The position numbers and the translations under genes were made by a program. A DNA stretch of 64,000 bases. Source: Tetrahymena thermophila SB210. Lineage: Eukaryota; Ciliophora; Oligohymenophorea; Hymenostomatida; Tetrahymenidae. Under the pieces are notes generated by a model. That model was given only the letters and a program-made list of their open reading frames with translations, was not told the origin of the DNA and searched no databases. Location: the NCBI RefSeq assembly GCF_000189635.1, contig NW_002475961.1, positions 124,001 through 188,000 of the forward strand, in the 5' to 3' direction. Of the stretch, positions 49,801 to 62,745 are shown piece after piece. Position 1 is the first letter of the stretch; every line of letters starts with the position of its first letter.

Positions 49801-52081
49801 AAATATAACTATTCCTTTTCTGCATCCTCTTTTTTTTGCACTAGTGCTAGTAATAGTAAGTAAATCACATACATTACCAGACAGTGTTAAGCACATATTC
49901 TTTTTAGAGATGTGTCTTTTATTTTAAATAATTTATATTTAAAAGAAAAAATTTAATTTATTTTTTACTAGCTTTTTTCTTTGTCATTCATAATTTTATT
50001 TAAATCATCTTATAAATCTGAGTAGGTATAAGGATACGAGTGAGCAAAATAAACTGTATCCTAATTATATTAGAAAGTGTAGGAAAACGTTAGAGAGCTA
50101 TAAAATTTAGACATTCTAAAACCATCTCTGTAAATATTACTTTTGTAATAACGGATATCAAATCCCTCTCTTACCCATTCTGCTCCGCTTTCTTCCATAC
50201 GCTTTTAACTGAAAACAGCAGGGCATAACCCATCATTAAATAAGGAACCACTCTTAATCTATTTTAATAAAGTTAAAATTTCAATTAAAATTATATTTTT
50301 TTATTCAAAAAATAGGATTTATCAACCACAAAATTTGAAATTTTTAATAAAAAACTCTTATTTGTATTTAAAAGTAGATCATCTTTCTTAAAAATTTTTA
50401 TTCTATTTTTGATTTATGTTTACTTTTGTTAATTTATGGTAAAAAAATAAATTTACTAAATTTAGGATCGTGAAAGTGACTGTTTAGTTCTTTTTAGTAT
50501 TTTAGACTTTGAAGAAGAACCATTATGTATTTCCTTTGGTATTGATGTCATTTTATAAAATTAATTCGTAGTTATTTTCAGATATTTAGTAGGCTGTAAA
50601 GAGGTTACCTGACTCAAATTCAGAAGAGAATATTAAACTTTCTTTTTTGAGATTTTACTATTAGTCATAAAGGTCTGAATTAGGCTTGCTAGAAATTATT
50701 AAGCTGTTAATTTGGTTGCAAGAAGATTATTTAACAATTTCGTTTTCATTTACATTCACATTTGAGTTAGAGATATTACAATTTGATAAATTAGAATTTT
50801 GTATTTATTAAGAAACATTTATTTAATTCACTTCCGTATTATTTTCGCTAATTGATTAGTTGCTTTTGCAGGAGTTTTAATTCAATTTTGGCTATGATTT
50901 ATTAGAAGGTGTTTACTAAGAGGCACTCATATTTTAATTATCTATAGCTATTATATCATTTGTTTTCTGTTTTATTTTATAAAGATCTGAGTGTTTTCTT
51001 CTCTAAGCATTCTCTTTTATGGTATTTCTTATCTAAAAGTCTTATTTTAACTTTTCCTATAAAAAAACTTTTTTGTCTTAACGAATAAGTTTATTTAACT
51101 TGCAAAGGATTGTTGAAAAAAATATAGTATCCTTAATTCTAGTAGGATTTTATAGTAAATTTAAATTTCTATGACGTTCGTAAACTAATTTATCCCTAAT
51201 TGAATTATGATACTCAAACAGAGTACGAGCTTTTTCTCCATTCAATTTTTCTTATATTTAGTCTATTTATTTAATTGAAACTAAAGGCTCTTCAAACGAA
51301 TATCTGCCAAATTTACTGAAGCTAGGTAGCTTTCTAAATATTAAATATAAACTTTAATACATAATTTTGTTTAAAAATTATATTAAATTGGAAACCTTTT
51401 TAGTTTAAACAAAATAGTCCCCATTTTATATCAAAATGAATTTTTAAAATAATAAAAATTGCTCAAAACATTACTCGAATTGAATATTAATTGCAGTGTA
51501 TATGTTAAAATCTTCAGAATAAATTTTAGGAGCAAGAGGGTTAGCTGGAGGCAGGAAACTACTTATGTCAACAGATTTTTTAAGAGTGATTACGCTTTTG
51601 GCATTTCTATCTTTTTCTTTTAATTCTAACGATTGATTTTTATGAAATATTTTTTTTCCATTAAATTTTGAACTATTAATGATTGAACTCTCTTCATTAG
51701 AAAAATGATCTTCGTCATTTTCCTCTTCAAAATCGCTATCTTGATTAACCTTTTACTTCTTCTACTTTTCGATTTATAACATTAATTATATGGGTTCTTA
51801 TTGTTTATCAGAAAGAGTAGATTAAAGAAGTAAATCTGTAGAACTCCTATAAGATAGTTATTGTTAATCCTACTTCATTTTTAGAGGATTTGTTTCAGCA
51901 ACCACCAATTTTTGCTGTTGGTGTTAATTTTTTTATTGTTTGTGCTACTTTTATGCAGTTTCTTAGTATTTATTTTCGCTAATTCTATTTTCTATTTATA
52001 TGGTGTTTAAAAAATATTTTATTTTGAGTTTGCAGTTTAATTTAATTTTTTTTCTTAATATTTATAATTACCTTCATTCAT
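46839..52081 (-). CDS. Cytosolic carboxypeptidase (CCP/AGBL family, M14), with long Gln-rich tail
   Basis: CCPs are zinc carboxypeptidases that remove glutamates from tubulin tails and other proteins. ATG at 52081; a first intron (GTAATTAT..AAATAG) follows within four codons. A disordered N-terminus precedes the CCP N-domain ([29 protein letters not shown]). Catalytic-domain motifs are present in order: [15 protein letters not shown] with the zinc-binding His and Glu (about 49780), [15 protein letters not shown] and [10 protein letters not shown], then [12 protein letters not shown] and LDLHGHSRK carrying the second zinc His (about 49211-49230), and the catalytic-Glu region [10 protein letters not shown] (about 48950-48975). 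So the enzyme appears intact. Beyond the domain lies an unusually long Gln/Asn/Ser-rich tail of roughly 500-600 residues, ending at TGA 46839-46841. Many short introns. Fits control of ciliary and cortical microtubule glutamylation. Confidence 0.9.
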
Positions 52082-53453
52082 TATTTATAATGTTATTTTC
52101 ACTTAACTATTTAGAAGTTTAAATATAATTAAACATTAATTCAATCAAATTGTTCCTATCAAAAAGCAAACAACTAACTAATCGAACAAAAAATACCAAA
52201 TAATGTTAAACATAAATCTTAGTGTAAAAACTAAACTGTATAAAATCATAGTAATAAAATATTACAACAATTCATTAAAATCATGAAAAACTTATTATTA
52301 ATATAAAAATTATAAGATTTATTATTAAAACTGAATTATTTATTACATTTTACAATTATTTGTCAATTAAAAAATATATTAATAATTTATAGCTAGCTAG
52401 TGATCCTTCCAACCAACCATAATATAAGCAAAAATTATCTATTAAAATGTGGAAATTAACTTTAAAAAACTATCACATTTTCTATGATAATTTAATACAA
52501 ACAAATAAATTTCTTGCTCAAATTTAAATTTAAACAATTCTTAAAAAATACCATTAAAGTTCTAATTAAAGTTTTATAAAAATTCTAGTATGATAAACAA
52601 TATCATTTTTATTAAAAAATAACTTATTCCTTGTTGATGATCACTAAATATTTTAAGTAATTTAAAAATAATTTAATTAATTTATTTTATTCAATTACTT
52701 TTTACTCATTATTTTTAATATTATTGCATAAAAGGTTTTTTGCTTTAAAATCACAGATAGATGTCATCAAAGTCTTAAAATTGCAAAAAATGTGTTATCC
52801 AAAATTCACAATAAGACTTTAAATTATTTTAATGACCATATTGAAAACTCTGGTTATAAATTTGTATGAATTTAATAAAGATTATAACTTATTTAGAATG
52901 TAAAAAAGGTATGTGAAGTAGAGTAACTTTTCATTTTAGTTGAATAAAATTTTATATTTTTAATAAATAATTGATTTTTATAATATTTTGGTAACTGAAT
53001 TTTCAATAATTTATATTAAAATTTAATAAAATAGATTTATCAAAATTTTAAATAATTTAAATTAAAAGAAAAATTAGATAGAATTATTAAAAAATATATT
53101 TTAAAATTAATATTTGGATTTAAAAATCAAATAGTTGCTTTTATTTAATTTAATAAAATAATATCAAAATATTTTTTAACTGAATAAGTTTCTCAAAATA
53201 GAATTAACACTAAGAGAATTTTATAGTAACAAAATAAAAATATTTATAATAATTGAATATATATATTTTTTAACATTTATTTATCAGTGTATGATTGTTT
53301 GTTTTGTATGGAGTAAAGTCTTCATTTAACTAAAATTTATCAATGTAATATTTAGCAAAGAGTGTATTTATTTTTTATATGCAAAATTTGCTTTAACCAT
53401 TAAATATATCTATTAATAGTTAGTCATATAATTCTCAAAAATATTCAATCATT
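52082..53453. other. AT-rich spacer
   Basis: No gene or RNA recognised. Holds the expected promoter of the carboxypeptidase gene near 52082 and the 3' flank of the next gene. Homopolymer-rich. Confidence 0.5.
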
Positions 53454-54146
53454 TCATTTGTATTAAAAGGTAAAATTGTATCCTGTTTTGCTAAACTCGC
53501 TATTGTGCTTATAAGGAAGAGGGTTTTTACAATTATCATGATAATTTGAAGTTGCTGTCTATAGGGATCCACTCTTCTTGACAGAAGCTAGCTAGCTTTT
53601 TGATATTAAGTAGGATCTTATACCTTCTATATCAAAGTGAGGAATATTATGGAATGTTTTGTGGGGTTAAATATGGTTTTTTATTGTTGCTCCATTTATG
53701 ATCAATTTTTGTACAATTTGATTTTTATCTTTGAATAATTCCTATTCATTTTGGACGTTTAAAATTTTCAGAGCGACAAAGAGAGGACATCTGTGTTCAA
53801 ATTTATTTGAGCAATGGCATCTTAAATCTACTCCTAGCTAAATAAATGTATCAAGTATTCTGTCTGGAATTCTATAGCTGATTTCTCTATGTCCCTTGGC
53901 AATTCTCGCTGTGCAAATCATTCCAACTAATAGACTGCAAGTTGTTCTGTATACATCTTTTTCAACTTCATAGCATCTTTCAATAGGGGCCCCAAGTGCA
54001 ACTAGTTCTGATGCATGTTTATAATCTTAATGTTTAATAGCATAAAATAGAGCTTTTCCCAAATCTGTAGCACCTTTTTATATGCTAATAACTTCTTTAG
54101 AACTCAAAGGCTTGCAAGAAGCTGGACGAGGAGCTTTAGAAAACAT
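53454..54146 (-). CDS. Small ankyrin-repeat-like protein (230 aa)
   Basis: An uninterrupted 231-codon frame from ATG 54146 to TGA 53454-53456. Two segments look like ankyrin repeats: ALFYAIKHQDYKHASELVAL followed by GAPIE (about residues 33-60), and CPLFVALKIL ... KLIINGATI (about residues 135-165). The expected alternation is a helix pair ending in (L/I)..GA. The Cys- and His-containing DLRCHCSNKFEHRCPL segment between them may bind metal or simply be structural. The C-terminus is polar. The frame is also open upstream of the chosen ATG, so an earlier start by splicing is possible. No signal peptide or membrane segment; probably a cytosolic protein-binding protein. Confidence 0.72.
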
Positions 54147-55077
54147 GTCTTAGATTTAATTACTTAAAATAAATGGCTAATCTTTTATGATAAAAATATA
54201 ATTTGATTCTCCTTTTAGCTAACTAATATTAATGTTTTGCTTTTTATCTAATTATATAACTCTTTATGATATTATCTGACTTATATTTATTTAATAGTTA
54301 ATATTAATTAATATTTCGCTGGATTCTTATATGTAGATAGATAAATAAATAGATACCTTTCTTTTTATTGTTTGTTTATTGCTTGATTGATTGATTGATT
54401 ATAAAAAGATTGTCAATCATACATTCAGACATACATATATATACATATAGCAAATAAATATAAATACATTCATTCATTGATTCATTGATTCATTCATACA
54501 GACATAATTATATTTTCATTTTTGATAAATAAAATTTATTTTTGGAATTTAAAGGTAGGTATATCAATTATTTATTATCCTCTCTAAAGCCTATTTAATT
54601 TTCTAACATAAATTTATTGATAAGAGACATATTTTTTATGGAATTACAATATATTTAATATTCTAAAATATAAGTAAAACATCATTTTCAGAATATTATT
54701 GTCCCCTAATATTTTTTTAATTTATTATAGCTCCTAACATATTAAGAATTTTTTATTTAAAGCTATTTTTTTTAAATTTAAAAGGCTTGAGTCAAAAATG
54801 GTAGGAGGGAGGGGGAATCTTAGTAAATTAGTATATGACGATTTACTGTGTTTTATAATTTTAGTAAAAAAAGAGTTGTTTTAAAATAAATTTCACATTT
54901 AATTAGATACAAAATTTTTAATGAAAAGAATGAAATAAGCTGTGATTTCTTAGCATTTTAAAAAATGTAAATAGAAACTTAATAAAATATATTTAATTTG
55001 ATAATAAATAGATTAATAAGATGCTTATGTTTTTATTAAATATATTAATAAAAAAATAATTTTGCAAGTTAGAATCT
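54147..55077. other. Spacer with microsatellites and a G-run
   Basis: No gene seen. Contains GATT/CATT microsatellite stretches at about 54381-54500 and an isolated guanine-rich tract at 54800-54815 (listed separately). Should include the promoter of the ankyrin-like gene. Confidence 0.5.
54800..54815 (+). other. G-rich tract, possible G-quadruplex
   Basis: GGTAGGAGGGAGGGGG contains four closely spaced runs of two or more G in otherwise A+T sequence. It could fold into a two-tetrad quadruplex. No coding or telomeric context is seen (telomere repeats would be GGGGTT). Confidence 0.45.
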
Positions 55078-57176
55078 TCATTTAAAATCAACTGACATAT
55101 TTCCATAACCAGTATTATTTATAACTAGCTCTTTTTATGAATTATAAAGGTTCTATTTTTCTTATTCTCTTTTAGTCCTTAATAACTCTTACTTTTCTAT
55201 TTTAGCAGGACAAATTCTATTCTTCTCACCATATTCTTTATTGTGATTTGTATCATATTAGCCAAGGTGTGAGGGAACACCTGTGAGTAGCTATATTAAA
55301 AAAATATGTTAATTGAAAAGAAGTTTTTATAATTTATGTAAATACATGGTCATTTTAGTCCCATTTTTTCTAAACACCGTCTATCTTGTGAGGTTTATAG
55401 AAATGATTATGAGTTGTATCTCCAATAAATGGCTTAGGATTTCTTAAATTAATACAATAAAAAAGTTAATCTTAATTGAAGCTATTCTATCAAATCTTAC
55501 TTTAGTGCATAATCTAACGAGCTTTAAGGTATAAAAGCATCAAATTTTTATTGAGGTGAATTATCTTTTTTATTGTAGAAGCGGTCATAAGTGGTTCCAT
55601 CTATAAATTTCATTTTATCAGAAGTAGTTCTATCCTGACCTTTTTGCTGATTGAATGTAGGGACGTTTCCAAAGTTGATAAAATTTCTCTTTTTATAAAA
55701 ATCATATTATTTTCCGATAATTATCTTAACTTTTAACTTACGTTGTATGAAGTTACCCATTAAATTGGAGGACCTTGTATTATATTATCTTTAGGTACAA
55801 TTTTACCTGTTTATTCTATTTGTCCAGGATTCTAATAATCAATCTATTAATCCAAATAAAAATATTTAAATTCGCCTGTTTAAATATTTCAATTTTGTTT
55901 TATGTTACTTTTTGTGTTGTATTACCAGTGAACTTAGGATCTTTAGGGATGACTTCATTATTGTAATTGTTCATATCAAAGCGAAGATTATCAGTGTTTG
56001 TGGGTTTTTTGTAATAATTTAGCTCATAGTTAGTTTTATTTTATTTCATAGGCTTATCTAATTTAGGTTCTTTAGCATCACATCTGCATCCTCCACAAAT
56101 ACATCTATAACATAGACATTCACCTTTTATAATTAATAAAATATATTTCATAAAAACAATTTTTTTACAATCATGAGCAAATTTTAATATTTAATATTCA
56201 AAAGATAGATACCCTTTATATGCTTGTAGTATTCATCATATTGATTCATAAATTGCTTGAGCTTGGTATCTAATTTATTATTCTGTGCTTTAGCTGGGCA
56301 GCATTAATCTGTAGGACTCGCAGATCCTTAATGATGTTAAAATTTAACAGGAGAAATCTTACTATCATCTATTTATTTACTAGAATATCTTGGATATGAC
56401 CCTTGTTCGTAATCATAATCGTAAGATTCTGTTTTTACAGCCCTAGAAGGACTTTGGTATTGAGTATCATCCAATCTATTTTAACCTTTTTAATCGCTAT
56501 TAGAAAAAGATTTATCATTTACATTTTTATTTATTTTAGCAAGCTTAATTCTTTGATTTTAAGCCGCAGAGGCATTCACTTCTAAGTCTTTCTCTTTTTG
56601 AGTTTTATTGAGAATGCTAAGTAACTAGTCAATATTTGAATACTTTTTATATGAATCTGGACCAATCTTTTTGTTAACATTTTTGATTATGGAATCTTTT
56701 TTATCGACAAACTTTTCTATAATTTAATGCTAATTAGAATTAGAGCTATCATATGACTTTTATACCGCAGGTAGTTATCTTTATTATCTCAATTAATCAG
56801 TATATTGCTTTAAGTTATTCAAGTCAAAACCTTTTATGTGCTAATTACCTTCAACTTACTTGATAAGTTTCCCTTTTTCAAATTTTAAATGTTAATTAGT
56901 TTTATTTGAGTCCTTGCTAGGCTTTGTTTCTTAAATATATTAAAGATGGCTTCTATCTCCCAAAGAAAACTCTCCTTATGAAGAAGTACGCATTGGATGA
57001 TGATATTACTACTACTAAGAATTGCTTCTACGATCAGCTGTAGCTTGATTAGTTTTATATTTTTAAGGAATGAATTAGTTTTCCCTTTAGTATAGAAATT
57101 CTTAATCTTCCTAATCGAAAGATACATTATGACATCTAGGTTAATTTTGAGAAATAGATCTTACAGTTCTCTTCAT
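55078..57176 (-). CDS. SAXO-like (stabiliser of axonemal microtubules) protein
   Basis: SAXO/FAM154 proteins bind axonemal and basal-body microtubules through a Cys-rich N-module and repeated Mn motifs. ATG at 57176 opens a ~330-residue Gln/Ser/Lys-rich segment. An intron near 56135-56215 precedes a cysteine cluster CLCYRCICGGCRCDAK (about 56075-56125), close to the family's CIC..C.CG signature. Downstream are spaced aromatic/Thr motifs of the kind seen in the repeats: KFTGNTTQK, FIDGTTYDRFY and LGQYDTNHNKEYG. The last residues are GYGNMSVDFK before TGA 55078-55080. Three or more short introns are implied by phase changes; not all were placed. The Cys-module is internal here rather than N-terminal, which is unusual, so the family call is moderate. 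Expected location: cilia or cortical microtubules. Confidence 0.55.
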
Positions 57177-58119
57177 TTTTATTTTACTTTCTAATTTATA
57201 TATAATACTTATTATTTGCTAAATAGCTAACTATTTTCGTGATTAATACTTAATCAAATCAAATCAATCATTCAATATATATATAATTTCAGATTTGACT
57301 AATCTATAACCATGAAAAATAAATTGCTTTCTAATCAAATTGCAAAAAAAAGTAAACTTCATTTAAAGATACAATCACAAAGATGATTAATAAATTTATT
57401 ATTTTACTTTTGATTTGATAGAAATAAATAATTTATATAAAACCAATGAAATTTATCTAAATTAAATTACATTATCAATTGTTATCTTTATTAAAATCAA
57501 AAATAATTATTTTAATTATCAATGTGTTTGTTTTAAATATCTCTTTAATCTTCCAAAAATAAAATTATTTACTTATTTTTTATTAATTAATTTATTTTAA
57601 AAATTAATATTTTACAAAAAAAATACAAATAATAGTTTATTTAATTTTACTTTGAATTTTAAAGACTTATCAGAATTCAGCTGTAAGCAATTATAATATC
57701 TTAGAAAATAATAAATAACTTTTCAATTGAAATCTAATCTAAATATTGATTAAAGCTAAAAATTAAATAGCATTAAGTTAAAATTATTTTTATTTTTAAA
57801 AATAAATATTTTACAAAAAATAGCTTTTTTAATTTTAATTTGAATTTAAAAGATCTATCTATCAGAATTCAGCTTAAATATATTATAATATCTTAGAAAA
57901 TAATAAATAACTTTTCAATTGAAATCTAATCTAAATATTGATGAAAACAAAAAAGTTAATAGCATGAAATTGAAATTGTTAAGATTTCATTACTGATGTT
58001 AGAATCTATTAAAAATTTGTAAAGATAGATATTATTATTTATTCTCATAGTAATTAATCTTTGTTTTTAGTTAATTAATTTATTTAACTTGAACAAAAAA
58101 ACTTAAAAACTGAAAGCAA
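57177..58119. other. Divergent promoter spacer with a direct duplication
   Basis: Lies between the starts of two divergent genes and should contain both promoters. Apart from the duplication at 57597-57985 nothing is recognised. Confidence 0.5.
57597..57985. repeat. Tandem direct duplication, period about 192 bp
   Basis: GAATTCAGCT at 57673 recurs at 57865. The following sequence (TATAATATCTTAGAAAATAA then TAAATAACTTTTCAATTGAA and TCTAATCTAAATATTGAT) is nearly identical in both copies. The segment before the anchors (ATATTTTACAAAAAA) also matches. Noncoding. Confidence 0.85.
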
Positions 58120-59628
58120 ATGTTATTGGTTGATATCTTAAAATATGCTCATATTAAGTATGCTTAATTTGCGATTATCTACCTCTTTTTGACCAAAATA
58201 ATTGTAAAATTTGAAATAATCCATTTATAATATTTTAAATTGCTAATTTTTAATAAAAAGGATAGTCCTTCATGGCCTTTATTATTAGTAGCTTTTATAA
58301 TTGATAAATTATTTCGATTGGCAATTATTTATTTAGATTGCGAGTACGCAAAATGGAGATTATACTATAAGATATTATTTTTTATCCTTTAAATCGATGA
58401 GCTCCCAAATATTACATAGAGAGATATCATTATTCCATTAATTCCTAGATATATTATAATGAATTATCTATTTAACTTACAAATAGCTTATGTTTTTTTT
58501 TGGTGTCTGTCCTAAAGAGATGAAAATTCATTTTACATTTCTATTCCAATCGTATTGGTAATAACTTATTATAAAAATTTAGATTATCATCCTTATTACA
58601 AAGATGTTGTTTTCTTTATAAAACTCTCTGCCTATTATGGTTTTATCTACATAGGAATTGGAATTAAGTATTTTTTTGCTTTCTTTTTCACTTAATATGC
58701 TATTGGGCTAATAGTACTATCAAATAAAATTATTTTTGTCTTAGATGCTTATGAAGATTAATATATCAAAATATTTTACACCATTGCCCTTTTTATAGAA
58801 AATATTTTACTTACTCCGATGAGAAAAGGATTAAAAAAATAATCAGTTACATTCTTTAATTATGCATTGATGTGTAAATTTACTTTATTTTCAACATTAT
58901 ACTTAATCATAGTTTTATCTATTACTGGATATATTGAATTAGATAAAAATGGTATTTCTAATAACTTAATGTATTTCGTAATTACTGTTTCTACTTTAAG
59001 TCTGATCAAATAAATATTTGAAGTATATTATTATATTTTTCAAAAGAATGCGCTTGTGCTAGAAATAGGAGGATTGGATGGTTTAAGAAAATATAATTTT
59101 TAAAATAGAAATAACTATCTAAATTTAAATAAATTTAAATCTATAAAAATAATTCCATTTTATCGAAAATTGACCATACAATAAAGATAATCCAAAGAGT
59201 TTATGTATGCACTTTTATTCAATTTTGCAGGTTTTAATATATATATTGAGTAAATTGGAAGTAGATTTTATAATTACGATGGAACTATGTATGTGGTCTT
59301 TTTTAATGGGTTTAATGTTAACGATTTAGAAGATTATCTAGAAGATTCAATGATTCTTGAAAATATTATTGAAATTCGTTTACCATAATCATTTTTAATT
59401 TATTAAGATATATTTAAACTTTTTAAATTAACTTTTAGGCCTTTAAATCCAATAACCATTGAAGTATATGAAAATTAACAAAATTTTATGCCAGACTCTC
59501 TTCAAACATTCAAAGAGAAAAATAGACTGGAAATTAATTTTCTTCACATCATTAGCTTCTAAAATAATATTTAAGAATTTATGAATAATAGTACTTCTTT
59601 AATTTTATATGATTTATATGAGGTATGA
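58120..59628 (+). CDS. Intronless multi-pass membrane protein (502 aa), unrecognised
   Basis: ATG 58120 to TGA 59626-59628 is a single uninterrupted 503-codon frame. The N-terminal ~330 residues contain about seven to nine hydrophobic segments, among them QFAIIYLFLTKIIV, LLLVAFIIDKLF, YFFAFFFTQYAIGLIVL, STLYLIIVLSITGY and MYFVITVSTLSLI. The C-terminal ~170 residues are soluble and polar, with a short acidic run (NDLEDYLEDS). No enzymatic, channel-pore or transporter signature is visible. Charged residues inside the membrane region are few. Lack of introns contrasts with most neighbours. The family is unknown to me; the C-terminal half would be expected in the cytoplasm if the protein begins inside. 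Confidence 0.8.
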
Positions 59629-61782
59629 TGATTACTTTTTTTCAAAAGTATTTTTATCAAGTTGAGAAAAACTCTTAAAATTCACTTTTAAATTTCATAA
59701 AAATTAAAATTATGAAAAAATTAGTTTTCAGCTTAAAAAAGCTAAAAATAAAAACATTTCTTCTGACTTTTTTAATACCTTGTTTATAACTTAAATAAAT
59801 ATTTGTCATTATGCTAAACAATTTTATTATTTTATATCTTAAAAATCCCAAATAAAAATAAAATTCAATTAATCATTTTTTTCCTTTAACTTTAAATTTA
59901 TTTTATTCTAAGATAAATTTTGTTTCATAAGAATTCTTGATCAATTAGTTTTGAGCTAAAAAAAGTTAAAAATAAAAACATTTCTTATAACTTTTTAAAT
60001 ACCTTGTTTACTATATAAATAAATACTTATCCTTAGGCTAAACAATTTGATTATTTTATATCTATCTTAAAATTCTCAAATAAAATAAAATTCAATTAAT
60101 CATTTTTTTTCTTTAACTTTAAATTTATTTTATTCTAAAATAAACTTTATAGCATAAGAATTCTTGATCATATGATAGAAAATAAATAAGGTTATTTATT
60201 TTATACTAAATATATAATTATACATATTGATTGAAGATTAAAAATTAAAAATATATTTTTATTTGTTGATATTTTTTATCATTTTATTCTACATATTTTT
60301 AGTTTTTACTATTTAGATTAAAAAAATATTTTTTTTAGTATAATTAGCACATTTAAAACTTATTTAATACTTTTTTTTAAAAATTTTTGAAGATTAAAAA
60401 TGAAAAAATGATTATACTTCATTGATATTTTTTATAATTTTTTGTTATAGATTTTTTATTATTTGTTCAAAAAAATTTGCCTTACCTAAAATTTACACTT
60501 TTAAATTTAATTTCATACTTTTTTGAAAAAGGAAAAATTATAAATATCATAATCAACAAATAAAATATAATTGATTACTATTGTAAATTAAGTTATTACA
60601 ATCTATTATTCTCTAAAATACTCTTTTAATTTAATCCTCTACATATTTTATTCATTAATTCTAAAATTATTTTCAAGAACTATTAAAAATTTCCAGAAAA
60701 TTTTCTATTGATTTCTGTATATCTACTTTATTAATAATAAATAAGTAAGTAAATAATTAAAAGAAGCAATGTTAGGAAATAGAAAATTAAGTATCATCAT
60801 AATTTACTTAGGGAAATTTAAATGAAAGAATTGATAAATATAATTCCTTTCATAAAATTATCTCAAAATTATTTAATTGAATTTTTCATATTAATTTAAT
60901 ACCTAACTTTGAAAATCTTATCCATATTGGCTTGTTTACAACTTTAATAAAGTAAAATATTTCATACTTTGAATTGTACATTGTATTTATTCAGATAAAG
61001 TCTGGAATATAACCGTATGCTGTAATCTTGACAAAAGCAATAGAAGGATATGTTAAAACAAACACAATTAATTCATTGAAATGATATTATTTCAAATAAT
61101 TCTTTTATATCAAAAATTATTTAAAGAGAAAAATATTTAATTTCCTTTAAAACGATAAAAGATATTCATAGATTTGATGAATCGGGCGTATGTATCCTAA
61201 TGTTTGAAAGATAATTTATCAATTAATTATTTCTTATGTTTTTGATAAAATTCCTAGAACTAATTATTTTTAGTATTAAATTTTATTCTTTTATAACTAA
61301 CTATAATATGATTTGAAAAATTCAAAGCTTTGTTTGTCCATTACTACCCTCTAGCATCTTTAAGTACTGAGTCAGTGTCTCCATTAACATCTAAATTGAA
61401 GGCTAAGCAGAAACTTATGTATAAATAACAATGAAGTCATAATTAAGTGCGTATAAAATTAGAAGGTATTAATTGCATTCGATTTAGAGTAAAAAATTAA
61501 TAAAAGAAATATTTATCAATGCTACTTATAATTCTTTTAGTATGAGATATGATATGCTCTTTCTCTGCTAGACTTAACTTATGACATTTGAACTTTTAAT
61601 AAAAGAATTTTTTTTATTAAAAAGCAGAGATTTTTAATAGAAGAATCAATGACTCATGAATTTAATAAAGATTTTCAAGTGTTTTCTAATACCGACTAGC
61701 TTTATAAATTGACTTATTAATCAACGATATAAAAATTATATTAACAAATCAATAAATAAAAAAATAAATAAAAACAAAACAA
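59629..61782. other. Long AT-rich spacer
   Basis: No gene recognised. Begins with the tandem repeat at 59721-60178. The ~60 bp before 61783 (AAATAAATAAAAACAAAACAA) are a typical A-rich ciliate leader for the highly expressed protease gene. Confidence 0.5.
59721..60178. repeat. Tandem direct repeat, two copies of about 225 bp
   Basis: TTAGTTTT at 59721 and at 59946 starts two head-to-tail copies. Each contains AAAAATAAAAACATTTCTT, AATACCTTGTTTA, AAAATTCAATTAATCATTTT, TTAACTTTAAATTTATTTTA and ends near AAGAATTCTTGATCA. Identity is high over the whole unit. Noncoding. Confidence 0.88.

Positions 61783-62745
<963 letters not shown>

Noticed and set aside
50598..50606. AAAGAGGTT, the first part of the Tetrahymena chromosome breakage sequence
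   Set aside because: Only 9 of the 15 bases of the known element match and it lies within the carboxypeptidase gene; no full copy was found in the window.
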